In this document: positions 9,108-16,951 of the stretch, piece by piece
How positions within the stretch are numbered: position 1 is the stretch's first letter
Layout of the letters: each line of letters opens with the position of its first letter
Source: Lachnospiraceae bacterium
Lineage (GTDB): Bacteria; Bacillota; Clostridia; Lachnospirales; Lachnospiraceae
NCBI GenBank assembly: GCA_910575105.1
Contig: CAJTDK010000017.1
Location: 1 to 64,000 of the forward strand
Reading direction: 5' to 3'
DNA: 64,000 nucleotides
Program-made: the position numbers and the translations under genes
The notes under the pieces: generated by a model
Database searches by the model: none
Seen by the model: only the letters and a program-made list of their open reading frames with translations
What the model was told of the DNA's origin: nothing

Positions 9108-9431
9108 GAAGTAAAAAAGCGGCAATCTTTTGTATTTACTGGACTTCAAGCTGTATCGCCTGTGGATAGTCTGGATTGGAAGGATTATGGTGTGGACAAT
9201 ATCATCAACACTGTACTAAACCACAAAAATCTGGGAAATGGATCGATCATCCTCTGCCACAACGGCGCAAAATACACAGCCGAGGCTTTGGAATCCCTGA
9301 TCACGGGACTTCAGGAGAAAGGCTATGAGATCGTACCCATATCGGAACTTATCTACAAGGACAATTATCATATGGATGTGAGCGGCAGGCAGATTAAGGA
9401 CGACCAAAAAACGGAAAAGAAGCCGGAATAG
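9108..9431 (+). pseudogene. C-terminal stub of a polysaccharide deacetylase
   Basis: The frame open from 9108 shows SVDSLDWKDYG-like sequence followed by GSIILCHNGAKYTAEAL and GYEIVPISELI, the last strands of the NodB-type polysaccharide deacetylase fold. The first half, including the TFDD and HxxxH metal motifs, is absent. There is no usable ribosome site before the GTG at 9162. It is therefore a remnant, probably left by insertion or deletion of the upstream accessory genes. Confidence 0.7.
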
Positions 9432-9532
9432 GAAGAATGAGGATGATCAGGGAGGAAAACGGGCAGCCGGTCTTCGGAGAAGCTGCCTCTCACTCCGTAC
9501 CAGTAAAATAACCACCCCTGTAATAAATAAAG

Positions 9533-9561
9533 TTGAGGTGCGGAACAGATTCGGATATAAT
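9533..9561 (+). promoter_or_regulatory. Promoter of the hydrogenase-regulator gene, twin of the one at 5135
   Basis: TTGAGG at 9533-9538, a 17-bp spacer and TATAAT at 9556-9561. The upstream flank AAATAAAGTTGAGGT (9525-9539) is identical to that of the promoter at 5135, and the spacer also shares a GATT block just before the -10. Confidence 0.75.
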
Positions 9562-9601
9562 GGATATATGGGGAACCAAAGAATAAAAGCTTGGAAGGCG
9601 G

Positions 9602-9856
9602 ATGATAATTATGGACAGCAGAGTATCGGTCATCAGTATCATAATAAAGGATGAAGAAGCAGCAGGAGCGGTGAATGAGCTGCTTCATGAGTTCCGTCAA
9701 TATATCGTGGGGCGGATGGGAATCCCATACCGGCAGCGTCAGGTATCGATCATCAGCGTGGTACTGGATGCGCCCGGCGATGCCGTAAGTTCCCTTTCCG
9801 GGAAGCTTGGGATGATCGCGGGCGTTAGTGCAAAGACACTGACAGCAAAGCTGTGA
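9602..9856 (+). CDS. TM1266-type iron-only hydrogenase system regulator
   Basis: A compact 84-residue protein (81 if ATG 9611 is used) with the features of the TM1266 / [FeFe]-hydrogenase system putative regulator family: SRVSVISIIIKD, then LLHEFRQYIVGRMGIPYR, then VVLDAPGDAVSSLSGKLG and an SAKTL end. It is a ferredoxin-like ACT/NikR-C fold without a DNA-binding domain, so it probably acts on a partner protein. Genes of this family usually sit near hydrogenase or maturation genes; none is seen here. GGAAGG lies upstream. Confidence 0.78.
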   Translation: MIIMDSRVSVISIIIKDEEAAGAVNELLHEFRQYIVGRMGIPYRQRQVSIISVVLDAPGDAVSSLSGKLGMIAGVSAKTLTAKL

Positions 9857-9944
9857 CCAAGAGACAGAAAACCTTTTCGGCAATCTGTCTCCTTAACTAG
9901 TACAGTATGTAATTGATTACCAGTATAAATATAGCATCGCGGGG

Positions 9945-10589
9945 CTACAGGCGGTTGATCCCGCTCTGGAGTTCCTCCGCCCATTTCTGGAGGCTGTAGG
10001 TCTGGCCGTTGAAAAGTTTAAGTATGACGCCGGTCGGGTTCTTCATCCCGGCAAATGCATTGGCTTCGTCCGTGTCCACATGCATGGCCAGGGCAAAGTC
10101 CGGGCTTACGCGGACGATGACATCTGCAAAGATCAGAGAGCGTTCAAAGCTGTTGGTGATGACGAATACGTCGTCATTGTCCTTGACGCCGAGCTGGATG
10201 GCCTGAACCGGAGTCATATGGATGTGGCGCTTCGCCACGATAACGCCGTGGTCGATCTCAAGCTCTCCCAAAGGACCAACCAGCGTACAGCCGGGTGTCC
10301 CTTTTGTATCCCCGGACTGGCGGATGATCCCTTCGACGCCAAGCTTCCGGCAGTCCGTAACAGAGATCTCAACCTGGGTCTCCTTCCGGAACGGCCCGAG
10401 TACGGCGACATTTTCAAAGGTACCCTTCGGCCCTCTGACAGTCAGGCGCTCTTCGCATACATATTGTCCGGGCTGGCTCAGATCAGCCTTGAAGGTGAGC
10501 GCCTTTCCTTTCCCGAACAGTGACTCAAAATCTTCGCGGCACACATGGATGTGGCGCGCGCTTGTCTCGATAGGTATTGCAAGTCCCAT
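9945..10589 (-). CDS. pduL: Phosphate propanoyl/acetyltransferase, PduL type
   Basis: A 214-residue PduL-family acyltransferase interconverting acyl-CoA and acyl-phosphate. Both zinc-binding repeats show their histidine signatures: ETSARHIHV at residues 8-16 and VAKRHIHM in the second half. The N-terminus starts directly at the catalytic domain with no encapsulation helix, and no microcompartment genes lie nearby, so a cytosolic acetate- or propionate-forming role is likely. AGAAAGGTGA precedes the ATG, and a TTGAAA/TACAAT promoter lies just upstream. It is convergent with the hydrogenase-regulator gene. Confidence 0.9.
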   Translation of the reverse strand: MGLAIPIETSARHIHVCREDFESLFGKGKALTFKADLSQPGQYVCEERLTVRGPKGTFENVAVLGPFRKETQVEISVTDCRKLGVEGIIRQSGDTKGTPGCTLVGPLGELEIDHGVIVAKRHIHMTPVQAIQLGVKDNDDVFVITNSFERSLIFADVIVRVSPDFALAMHVDTDEANAFAGMKNPTGVILKLFNGQTYSLQKWAEELQSGINRL

Positions 10590-10632
10590 GAAAAATCACC
10601 TTTCTAAAAGTATTGTAATCATAGTAGTTAAC

Positions 10633-10661
10633 ATTGTAACAGAGCATAGTCGGTTTTTCAA
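10633..10661 (-). promoter_or_regulatory. Promoter of pduL
   Basis: On the minus strand TTGAAA (10661-10656), a 17-bp spacer and TACAAT (10638-10633), about 45 bases before the start codon. Confidence 0.7.
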
Positions 10662-10756
10662 TCCGAATTTGTGACAAAAAGGCTTTTATTTCGAAAGGAA
10701 TTAGTATATAATAAAAAAAGACTACGGTGAGCCGGATGGTAAAGGAGGACAAGTAT

Positions 10757-10981
10757 ATGTTAGAGTGCTTGGGCAATAGGTGGCGGTCGGTCAAGGATTT
10801 CTTTAAGAGAGACTGGACGATGCCAGAGAAGATACTGGTTGTTTTATGCTGTGTGATGTTTGGGATGATCAAGGGATTTCTCTTGGCACCGATTAAGAAA
10901 GGGATATGCTGCGGCTGTAATAACGGCAATGTCTACAATCAGCTTGAGGATGAATGCTGGATTGAGGAAGACGAAGAATAG
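10757..10981 (+). CDS. Small membrane protein with Cys-rich loop
   Basis: A 74-residue protein with one hydrophobic helix (ILVVLCCVMFGMIKGFLLAP, roughly residues 26-45), followed by KKGICCGCNN and a strongly acidic tail. ATG 10757 is chosen because AAAGGAGG ends eight bases before it; an earlier in-frame ATG has no such site. TATAAT lies at 10707-10712 with only a poor -35. It stands alone, ahead of a terminator and glnA. The family is not recognised; the vicinal cysteines could bind metal. Confidence 0.65.
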   Translation: MLECLGNRWRSVKDFFKRDWTMPEKILVVLCCVMFGMIKGFLLAPIKKGICCGCNNGNVYNQLEDECWIEEDEE

Positions 10982-11011
10982 ATAAGAATATAATTGACAC
11001 ATACGAACAAA

Positions 11012-11047
11012 GGCGTTCTCATCCTTGTATGAGAGCGCCCATTTTTT
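11012..11047 (+). terminator. Terminator or attenuator before glnA
   Basis: GGCGTTCTCAT at 11012-11022 pairs with ATGAGAGCGCC at 11029-11039 around a six-base loop, then six T at 11042-11047. It ends the small membrane gene and lies three bases upstream of the glnA ribosome site, so it could also act as a glnA attenuator. Confidence 0.75.
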
Positions 11048-11061
11048 GAGGAGGAATTGTG

Positions 11062-12393
11062 ATGAATAATTATACGCGGGAAGATATTCTGCGCATGGTT
11101 GAGGAGGAGGACGTAGGCTTTATCCGCCTGCAATTTACAGATATTTTCGGCATGATGAAGAATATCGCGGTCACGGCCCATCAGCTTGAGCGGGCCTTGG
11201 ATAATCAGGTGATCTTTGACGGCTCTTCGATCGAAGGTTTTGCCAGGGTTGAAGACTCAGATATGTATCTGTATCCGGATTTTAACACCTTCGAGATATT
11301 TCCGTGGAGACCCCAGCAGGGCAAGGTGGCAAGACTGATCTGCGATGTGTACAAGGCGGACAGGACGGCGTTCGAGAGCGACCCCAGATATATTTTGAGA
11401 AGAGTTCTGGAGGAGGCAAAGGAGATGGGATATACCTTCGATGTCGGCCCGGAATGTGAATTTTTCCTGTTCCATACGGACGAGGACGGGCAGCCTACGA
11501 CCATTTCCCATGAACATGCAGGATATTTTGACCTTGGGCCGCTGGATCTTGGGGAGAATGCAAGGCGCGATATGGTGCTGACGCTGGAGGATATGGGCTT
11601 TGAGATCGAAGCCTCCCATCATGAGCTGGCCCCGGCGCAGCATGAGATTGATTTCCGGTATGACGAGGCGCTGGCGGCGGCGGACAATATCATGACCTTC
11701 AAGCTGGTCGTCAAGACGATCGCGAAGCGCCACGGGCTGCATGCTACATTTATGCCGAAGCCCAAATACGGCATTAACGGTTCGGGTATGCATCTCAATA
11801 TGTCCCTGAGCAGCGGCGGCGTCAATGTATTCCGGGATGACGATGACCCGAACGGGATCAGCAAGGAAGCTTACTATTTTATCGGGGGGATCATGAAGCA
11901 CATGAAGGCGGTAAGCTTTATCACCAATCCGGTGGTCAATTCTTATAAGCGGCTTGTCCCCGGGTATGAAGCGCCGGTCTATATTGCGTGGTCAGCCAAG
12001 AACCGCACGCCCCTGATCCGCATTCCTGGAACAAGGGGAAGTTCCACAAGGATTGAGCTGAGAAGCCCAGACCCTTCTGCCAACCCGTATCTGGCGCTGG
12101 CAGTCTGCCTTGCGGCGGGGCTCGACGGGATAAAGCATCAGGTCATGCCGCCGGACTGCATCGACGGCAATGTATATGAGATGACGGAGGAGGAGCGGAA
12201 GAAGGCGGGGATAAAGGAGCTTCCGGGCAGCCTTAAGGAAGCGGCAAAAGCCTTTCAGGACGATCCGTTTATCCAGAATGTTCTCGGGGAGGATCTGTCG
12301 AAGAAGTATCTGCGGGCGAAGCAAAAGGAGTATGCCGAGTACAGCTCGCAGGTTACGCAGTGGGAGATTTCGAGGTATCTGCAAAGAATATAG
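11062..12393 (+). CDS. glnA: Glutamine synthetase, type I
   Basis: A 443-residue class I glutamine synthetase, condensing glutamate and ammonia with ATP. Diagnostic segments are all present: FDGSSIEGFARVEDSDMYL, NGSGMHLNMSLS (ammonia and glutamate site), NRTPLIRIPG and RGSSTRIELRSPDPSANPYL. The length fits the short Gram-positive GSI-alpha form, which is controlled by feedback and not by adenylylation. ATG 11062 is preferred to GTG 11059 because the GGAGG at 11050-11054 is better spaced. The ANTAR regulator gene follows 73 bases later with no terminator between, so the two are probably one transcript. Confidence 0.96.
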   Translation: MNNYTREDILRMVEEEDVGFIRLQFTDIFGMMKNIAVTAHQLERALDNQVIFDGSSIEGFARVEDSDMYLYPDFNTFEIFPWRPQQGKVARLICDVYKADRTAFESDPRYILRRVLEEAKEMGYTFDVGPECEFFLFHTDEDGQPTTISHEHAGYFDLGPLDLGENARRDMVLTLEDMGFEIEASHHELAPAQHEIDFRYDEALAAADNIMTFKLVVKTIAKRHGLHATFMPKPKYGINGSGMHLNMSLSSGGVNVFRDDDDPNGISKEAYYFIGGIMKHMKAVSFITNPVVNSYKRLVPGYEAPVYIAWSAKNRTPLIRIPGTRGSSTRIELRSPDPSANPYLALAVCLAAGLDGIKHQVMPPDCIDGNVYEMTEEERKKAGIKELPGSLKEAAKAFQDDPFIQNVLGEDLSKKYLRAKQKEYAEYSSQVTQWEISRYLQRI

Positions 12394-12466
12394 CCGCCTT
12401 CTGTAACTATGGAAAGAATGTTGCTGGTTTGGAGCATACAGTAACAAAAGGACAGGAGGTGGGAGA

Positions 12467-13012
12467 TTGGTTGGGATTATCGTTGTATTTCCGAACAAGG
12501 ACAACGCCGCCAATATCCGTAATCTGCTGGCCAGAAATGGCATGGCTGTCACCGGGGTGTGCACCAGCGGCGCGCAGGCGATTCATTATGCGGATACGGT
12601 TGATGAGGGGATCGTTGTCTGCGGCTGTAAGCTGAAGGATATGATGTATACAGATCTGCGGGAGTACCTTCCGAAGGAGTTCGACATGCTTCTTCTGGCG
12701 CCGCCGGACAGATGGAGCGGCAGGGAGACGGAAGGGGTGATCAGCCTTTCTATGCCCCTGAAGGCATATGATTTTATCAATACGATGGAAATGATGCTGA
12801 CGAACTTAGAGCGCAGGAGGAAGAGACGGAAGCAAGAGGCGAAAAAGCGCGGCCCAAAGCAGCAGGAACTGCTCAGAAAGGCAAAGGAGCTTTTGATGGC
12901 GCGCAATCATATGACGGAGGAGGAAGCCCACAGGTATATCCAGAAATGCAGTATGGACAGCGGTACGAATATGGCTGAGACGGCAGAGATGGTGCTCAGT
13001 GTGATGTCGTAG
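12467..13012 (+). CDS. ANTAR-domain response regulator
   Basis: A 181-residue protein: a receiver-like N-terminal half (IIVVFPNKDNAANIRNLL) that lacks the usual DD and DxR acidic signature, a charged coiled helix near 107-120, and a C-terminal ANTAR three-helix domain (LLRKAKELLMARNHMTEEEA, then HRYIQKCSMD). ANTAR proteins bind paired hairpins in RNA and prevent termination. Placement behind glnA is common in Clostridia and suggests nitrogen-linked antitermination. The start is TTG at 12467 with AGGAGGTGGG before it. Without a phosphorylation pocket the signal is probably not classical phosphotransfer. Confidence 0.85.
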   Translation: MVGIIVVFPNKDNAANIRNLLARNGMAVTGVCTSGAQAIHYADTVDEGIVVCGCKLKDMMYTDLREYLPKEFDMLLLAPPDRWSGRETEGVISLSMPLKAYDFINTMEMMLTNLERRRKRRKQEAKKRGPKQQELLRKAKELLMARNHMTEEEAHRYIQKCSMDSGTNMAETAEMVLSVMS

Positions 13013-13077
13013 CCGGGCGGCTGCCGGATGTTGGGAGATATAGAGAATGAGAGAAAATAGAAGCTGGAGGAGATAAG

Positions 13078-13920
13078 ATGAGATTTACAAAGATGCATGG
13101 GCTTGGAAATGATTATGTCTATGTGAACTGCTTTAAGGAGCATGTCAAGGATGCGCCGTCGGTTGCAAGATTTGTCAGCGACAGACATTTCGGCATCGGT
13201 TCTGACGGGCTGATTCTGATCAATCCGTCAAAGAAGGCGGATTTTGAGATGGAGATGTACAACGCAGACGGCTCCCGCGGGGAGATGTGCGGCAACGGCA
13301 TACGCTGTGTGGCAAAATATGTCTACGATTACGGCCTGACCGATAAGACCAGCATATCCGTGGAGACGCTCGGCGGCATAAAATATCTGGACCTGACGGT
13401 GAAAGACGGGAAAGCCGAGCTTGTGCGGGTGAATATGGGAAGGCCCAGGCTCGAACCGGAGCTTATCCCTATCGTGCCAGAAGACCCTAAGGAGGATACC
13501 GTTATCGACGCCCCCATCCTGGTGGACGGAAAAGAATACCGTATGACAGGTGTTTCCATGGGCAATCCTCATGCGGTTGTCTATGTGGATGATGTGGATG
13601 GACTGGATATTGAAACGGTTGGGCCGAAATTCGAGAACCACGAGAGATTCCCGAACCGGATCAATACGGAATTCGTCAAGGTGCTGGATGATCATACCGC
13701 GCAGATGCGTGTGTGGGAAAGGGGCTCTGGAGAGACGCTTGCCTGCGGTACGGGGGCATGTGCGGCAGCGGTGTCCTGCATGTTAAACGGGCTGACGGAG
13801 GATACGGTGACGGTGAAGCTGTTAGGCGGGGATCTAAAGATCGAGTGGGATCGTGATGCGGACGTAGTCTATATGACAGGGCCGGCGACAGTTGTATTCG
13901 ACGGGGAGATTGATATTTAA
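13078..13920 (+). CDS. dapF: Diaminopimelate epimerase
   Basis: A 280-residue DapF converting LL- to meso-diaminopimelate for lysine and peptidoglycan. It begins FTKMHGLGNDYVYV, carries the first catalytic cysteine in MCGNGIRC and the second in ACGTGACAA near residue 222. GGAGGAGATAAG precedes the ATG. The next gene, dapL, follows after 24 bases and makes its substrate, so the two form an operon. Confidence 0.96.
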   Translation: MRFTKMHGLGNDYVYVNCFKEHVKDAPSVARFVSDRHFGIGSDGLILINPSKKADFEMEMYNADGSRGEMCGNGIRCVAKYVYDYGLTDKTSISVETLGGIKYLDLTVKDGKAELVRVNMGRPRLEPELIPIVPEDPKEDTVIDAPILVDGKEYRMTGVSMGNPHAVVYVDDVDGLDIETVGPKFENHERFPNRINTEFVKVLDDHTAQMRVWERGSGETLACGTGACAAAVSCMLNGLTEDTVTVKLLGGDLKIEWDRDADVVYMTGPATVVFDGEIDI

Positions 13921-13944
13921 AAACAATAGGAGGAATTTGGGAAA

Positions 13945-15159
13945 ATGTTTAAAGTAAATGAAGATTATCTGAAACTGCCGGGGAGTTATCTTTTCTCTAC
14001 AATCGGAAAAAAAGTGGCAGCGTACACCGGGGCGAACCCGGACAAGCAGATCATCCGTCTGGGGATCGGCGATGTGACGCAGCCTCTGGCGCCGGCCATT
14101 ATCGAGAGCCTGCACAGTGCGGTGGACGAGATGGCCCACGCAGAGACTTTCCGCGGGTATGCGCCGGATCTGGGCTACGAGTTTTTGCGAAGCGCCATGG
14201 CGAAGAATGATTATCAGGATAAAGGCTGTAAGATAGAGGCGGATGAGATCTTTATCTCCGACGGAGCCAAATGTGATTCAGGCAATATTCAGGAAATATT
14301 TGCAAAGGACAATAAGATCGCCGTGTGCGATCCGGTCTATCCGGTCTATGTGGACACAAATGTCATGGCGGGGCGCACCGGGACTTATGATGCGAAGACG
14401 GAGACGTGGAGCGGTGTGATCTATATGCCGTGTACGAAGGAGACGGATTTTGCGCCGGAGCTTCCGAAAGAGACGCCGGACATTATTTATCTGTGTTTCC
14501 CCAATAATCCAACAGGCTCGGCGATCACGAGGGCGCAGCTGCAGGAATGGGTGGATTATGCCAACAAGTGCGGTGCGGTGATCGTCTATGATGCTGCTTA
14601 TGAGGCATATATTTCCGAGGAAGACATACCTCATACCATTTATGAGTGCGACGGCGCCAGAAGCTGTGCCATCGAGCTTCGAAGCTTTTCCAAAAATGCA
14701 GGATTCACCGGGGTAAGGCTCGGCGCCACGGTTATCCCCAAGGAGGTAAAGGCCGGTGATGTGATGCTTCATTCCCTGTGGGCGCGCAGGCACGGGACCA
14801 AGTACAACGGGGCGCCATATATCGTCCAAAAGGCGGGCGAAGCAGTATATTCCGAGGCGGGAAAGGCGCAGCTTAAGGAGCAGATCGCCTATTATATGAA
14901 CAATGCAAAGGTGATCTACGAAGGGCTGAAAAGTGCGGGGTACAATGTATCCGGGGGCGTAAATGCGCCGTATATCTGGCTGGAGACACCGAAAGGCATG
15001 ACATCTTGGGAATTTTTCGACTATCTGCTTGAGAAGGCAAATGTAGTCGGAACGCCAGGCTCCGGCTTTGGCCCCAGCGGCGAAGGATATTTCCGGCTGA
15101 CTGCGTTCGGAAGCTATGAAAATACGGCGGCGGCCATTGAGCGGATCAAGAAGCTGTAA
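13945..15159 (+). CDS. dapL: LL-diaminopimelate aminotransferase
   Basis: A 404-residue class I/II PLP aminotransferase of the DapL type, turning tetrahydrodipicolinate directly into LL-diaminopimelate. The family N-terminus (LPGSYLFSTIGKKV), FPNNPTGS, and the PLP lysine region SFSKNAGFTGVRLG are visible, as is a C-terminal GSFGPSGEGY-like loop (GFGPSGEGYFRLTAFG). The ribosome site is TAGGAGGAA. With dapF it gives the complete last steps to meso-DAP, an arrangement usual in Lachnospiraceae. Confidence 0.96.
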   Translation: MFKVNEDYLKLPGSYLFSTIGKKVAAYTGANPDKQIIRLGIGDVTQPLAPAIIESLHSAVDEMAHAETFRGYAPDLGYEFLRSAMAKNDYQDKGCKIEADEIFISDGAKCDSGNIQEIFAKDNKIAVCDPVYPVYVDTNVMAGRTGTYDAKTETWSGVIYMPCTKETDFAPELPKETPDIIYLCFPNNPTGSAITRAQLQEWVDYANKCGAVIVYDAAYEAYISEEDIPHTIYECDGARSCAIELRSFSKNAGFTGVRLGATVIPKEVKAGDVMLHSLWARRHGTKYNGAPYIVQKAGEAVYSEAGKAQLKEQIAYYMNNAKVIYEGLKSAGYNVSGGVNAPYIWLETPKGMTSWEFFDYLLEKANVVGTPGSGFGPSGEGYFRLTAFGSYENTAAAIERIKKL

Positions 15160-15282
15160 TGCGGTGAAGCATGATCAGATCTATAGAAACGGTCTATATG
15201 CTTATGTGGAAAAAACAATTGGAAATTGTGCATTACGGGGGATATACTGAAGGTAACGTATATTTAAGAGGAGGTAATGTGT

Positions 15283-15690
15283 ATGTCCATTACAGCGGAA
15301 ACAGCGAAAGCGCATGCAAACGATCCTGCCGTATTATGCTGCAGAGCAGAAGCAGGTATCACAATTGAGCCGGCAAATCTTGAAGATCCGGCAATCTTTG
15401 ACGAACTGGTAGATTCCGGTTTATTGAATCTGGATGGATGCCTGACGATCTCTCAGGTACTTGGGGCGAAACTGACAAAGACAAGCGATTCCCTCTGCCC
15501 GTTGACGACGGATAATGTTGACGGGATTGTTGAAGCGGTGGCAGAGCCGGAGGGAGAAGCAGAGGCTGCCACAGAGGAAGTGCCTGCGGTAAGCGGAAGT
15601 GCAGAAGGCGTTGTGGCGACAGTAAAGACCGGGAAAGTCGTGATATCTATTAAGGAAGGCAAAGATATCTATCTGGAGCTGCCGATATAG
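15283..15690 (+). CDS. Small protein resembling the N-terminus of D-proline reductase proprotein PrdA
   Basis: A 135-residue protein. The N-terminal half (AETAKAHANDPAVLCCRAEA, then NLEDPAIFDELVDSGLL and ISQVLGAKL) recalls, from memory, the start of PrdA, the pyruvoyl-subunit precursor of clostridial D-proline reductase; the second half is an Ala/Glu-rich linker and a short beta-rich end (KVVISIKEGKDIYLELP). The true PrdA is several times longer and carries the processed cysteine, which is absent here. ATG 15283 is eight bases behind AGGAGG; ATG 15277 would be too close. It sits alone after dapL and before a terminator. Assignment is tentative; no other prd gene is in the window. Confidence 0.5.
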   Translation: MSITAETAKAHANDPAVLCCRAEAGITIEPANLEDPAIFDELVDSGLLNLDGCLTISQVLGAKLTKTSDSLCPLTTDNVDGIVEAVAEPEGEAEAATEEVPAVSGSAEGVVATVKTGKVVISIKEGKDIYLELPI

Positions 15691-15730
15691 GATCCAAGGC
15701 AGGATCTAGAAACGTATACGGAAGAGAAAG

Positions 15731-15764
15731 AGAGCGTTCGGTCTGACGATGGACGCTCTTTTTT
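15731..15764 (+). terminator. Rho-independent terminator
   Basis: AGAGCGT at 15731-15737 pairs with ACGCTCT at 15753-15759, followed by a T-run to 15764. It ends the PrdA-like gene. Confidence 0.8.
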
Positions 15765-15920
15765 GGATAGAAGATCAGGTGCCAGGAATGCAAAACTGTC
15801 AATTACTTGATATTCGCTGTACTAGGAATGCCGCCACGGATCGTTGCTATGAGCGGCCCCTGGGCCGTGAACAGTAAGTGCGCCCATAGGCTACCTTGAA
15901 CGAAAAATCAAAAATTATAC
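15765..15920. repeat. Intergenic region with a TGAACAGTAA element
   Basis: No gene is seen. The segment GGAATGCCGCC … CCTGGGCCGTGAACAGTAA (ending at 15877) shares its two ends with a segment at 18260-18301 (GGAATGCGC … CCTGGCCCATGAACAGTAA). The TGAACAGT core also appears twice, inverted, at 38739-38807. This looks like a dispersed intergenic repeat. Confidence 0.45.
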
Positions 15921-15949
15921 TGGTCACAGAGTTTATGCCTTGCTATAAT
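15921..15949 (+). promoter_or_regulatory. Probable aroD promoter
   Basis: Extended -10 TGCTATAAT with TATAAT at 15944-15949, and a weaker -35 TGGTCA at 15921-15926 with a 17-bp spacer. Confidence 0.55.
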
Positions 15950-16004
15950 ACAGATATGCGTTCACAGCGCGAAAAGGCTTGTCTGTTAGGAAGGGAAGAT
16001 TGCG

Positions 16005-16766
16005 ATGGATCCAGTAATAGTAAGAAACGTTAAGATCGGGGAAGGTATGCCGAAAATCTGTGTTCCCATTGTAGGAACGACGCAGGAGGGGATATTGGAG
16101 TCAGGGGAAAATATCCGTGCTGCCGGTGCGGATATTGCCGAATGGCGGGCAGACTGGTATGAGGATGTCTTTGACGCCCAGAAAGTGATAGAAACGACGG
16201 AACAACTTAGAAATGTGTTGGGCGATATGCCCCTTTTGTTCACCTTCCGTACATTGGACGAGGGCGGCGAGAAAGCGATCGGAAAGAAAGCTTATATCGA
16301 ATTGAACCAGAAAGCAGCAAGGAGCGGATATATAGATCTGGTGGATGTAGAAGCATTTGCGGGAGATAACACAGTAAAGGCGGTCATTGAGACAGCCCAT
16401 GAGTGCGGGGTAAAGGTTGTCGTATCCAACCATGATTTTGGTAAAACACCAGCGAAGGAAGAGATCGTATCCCGGCTTCGCCGGATGCAGGAGCTGGGGG
16501 CAGATATCCCGAAGATCGCAGTTATGCCTCAGACGAAAAGAGATGTGCTGACGCTTCTTGCGGCGACCGAGGAGATGAGCACCGATTATGCAAACCGTCC
16601 TATCATCACCATGTCTATGGCGGGAACAGGCGCGGTAAGCCGTCTGTGCGGAGAGGTGTTCGGCTCGGCGCTTACCTTCGGGACAGTGGGGAAAGGCTCG
16701 GCGCCGGGGCAGATGGGTGCAAAGGATTTGCAGACAGCGCTGGAGATATTACATAAAAGTCTGTAG
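16005..16766 (+). CDS. aroD: 3-Dehydroquinate dehydratase, type I
   Basis: A 253-residue type I dehydroquinase that forms 3-dehydroshikimate through a Schiff base. The family blocks EWRADWYED, TFRTLDEGGE, the catalytic histidine in VVSNHDFGKTP and the Schiff-base lysine in PKIAVMPQ are all present. GGAAGGGA lies before ATG 16005. It stands alone, with its own promoter, and is convergent with ddl. A DAHP synthase gene at 59.8 kb is the only other shikimate-pathway gene in the window. Confidence 0.96.
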   Translation: MDPVIVRNVKIGEGMPKICVPIVGTTQEGILESGENIRAAGADIAEWRADWYEDVFDAQKVIETTEQLRNVLGDMPLLFTFRTLDEGGEKAIGKKAYIELNQKAARSGYIDLVDVEAFAGDNTVKAVIETAHECGVKVVVSNHDFGKTPAKEEIVSRLRRMQELGADIPKIAVMPQTKRDVLTLLAATEEMSTDYANRPIITMSMAGTGAVSRLCGEVFGSALTFGTVGKGSAPGQMGAKDLQTALEILHKSL

Positions 16767-16789
16767 GAATTAGAGAGAAGCTTAAGGCG

Positions 16790-16848
16790 TCACAATAGTA
16801 AAACAACAGAACGGTAAGGTATCACAATGGTAAAACAACAGGCCGGTA
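16790..16848 (+). repeat. Tandem 27-bp imperfect repeat
   Basis: TCACAATAGTAAAACAACAG… at 16790-16816 recurs with four changes at 16822-16848. The second copy forms the left arm of the large hairpin that follows; the first copy cannot pair as well. Confidence 0.7.
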
Positions 16849-16888
16849 CATGGGAAAAGATAAAGTCCCGCGTACCGGCTTGTTGTTA
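16833..16888. terminator. Large hairpin between convergent aroD and ddl
   Basis: AACAACAGGCCGGTAC at 16834-16849 pairs with GTACCGGCTTGTTGTT at 16872-16887 (15 pairs and one mismatch), with an inner GGG/CCC. The AACAACA foot gives TTGTTGTT on the plus strand and a similar run on the minus strand, so it can serve as a bidirectional terminator. Confidence 0.65.
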
Positions 16889-16951
16889 TCAGTGCAGTAT
16901 ACCATTTGCTTTCAGTCGTAGACACCGCTGTGCTGTCGAAAATCTGCCGGT

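Noticed and set aside
9863-9894. Terminator AGACAGA … TCTGTCT after the hydrogenase regulator
   Set aside because: The stem is short with a long loop and no T-run on either strand.
11012-11047. A target hairpin for the ANTAR regulator upstream of glnA
   Set aside because: The six-base loop is CCTTGT and does not show the A1/G4 pattern of ANTAR hexaloops, and only one hairpin is present; kept only as a terminator.
15171-15368. Short open frame just after dapL
   Set aside because: It overlaps the PrdA-like gene in another frame, lacks a ribosome site and has unlikely composition.
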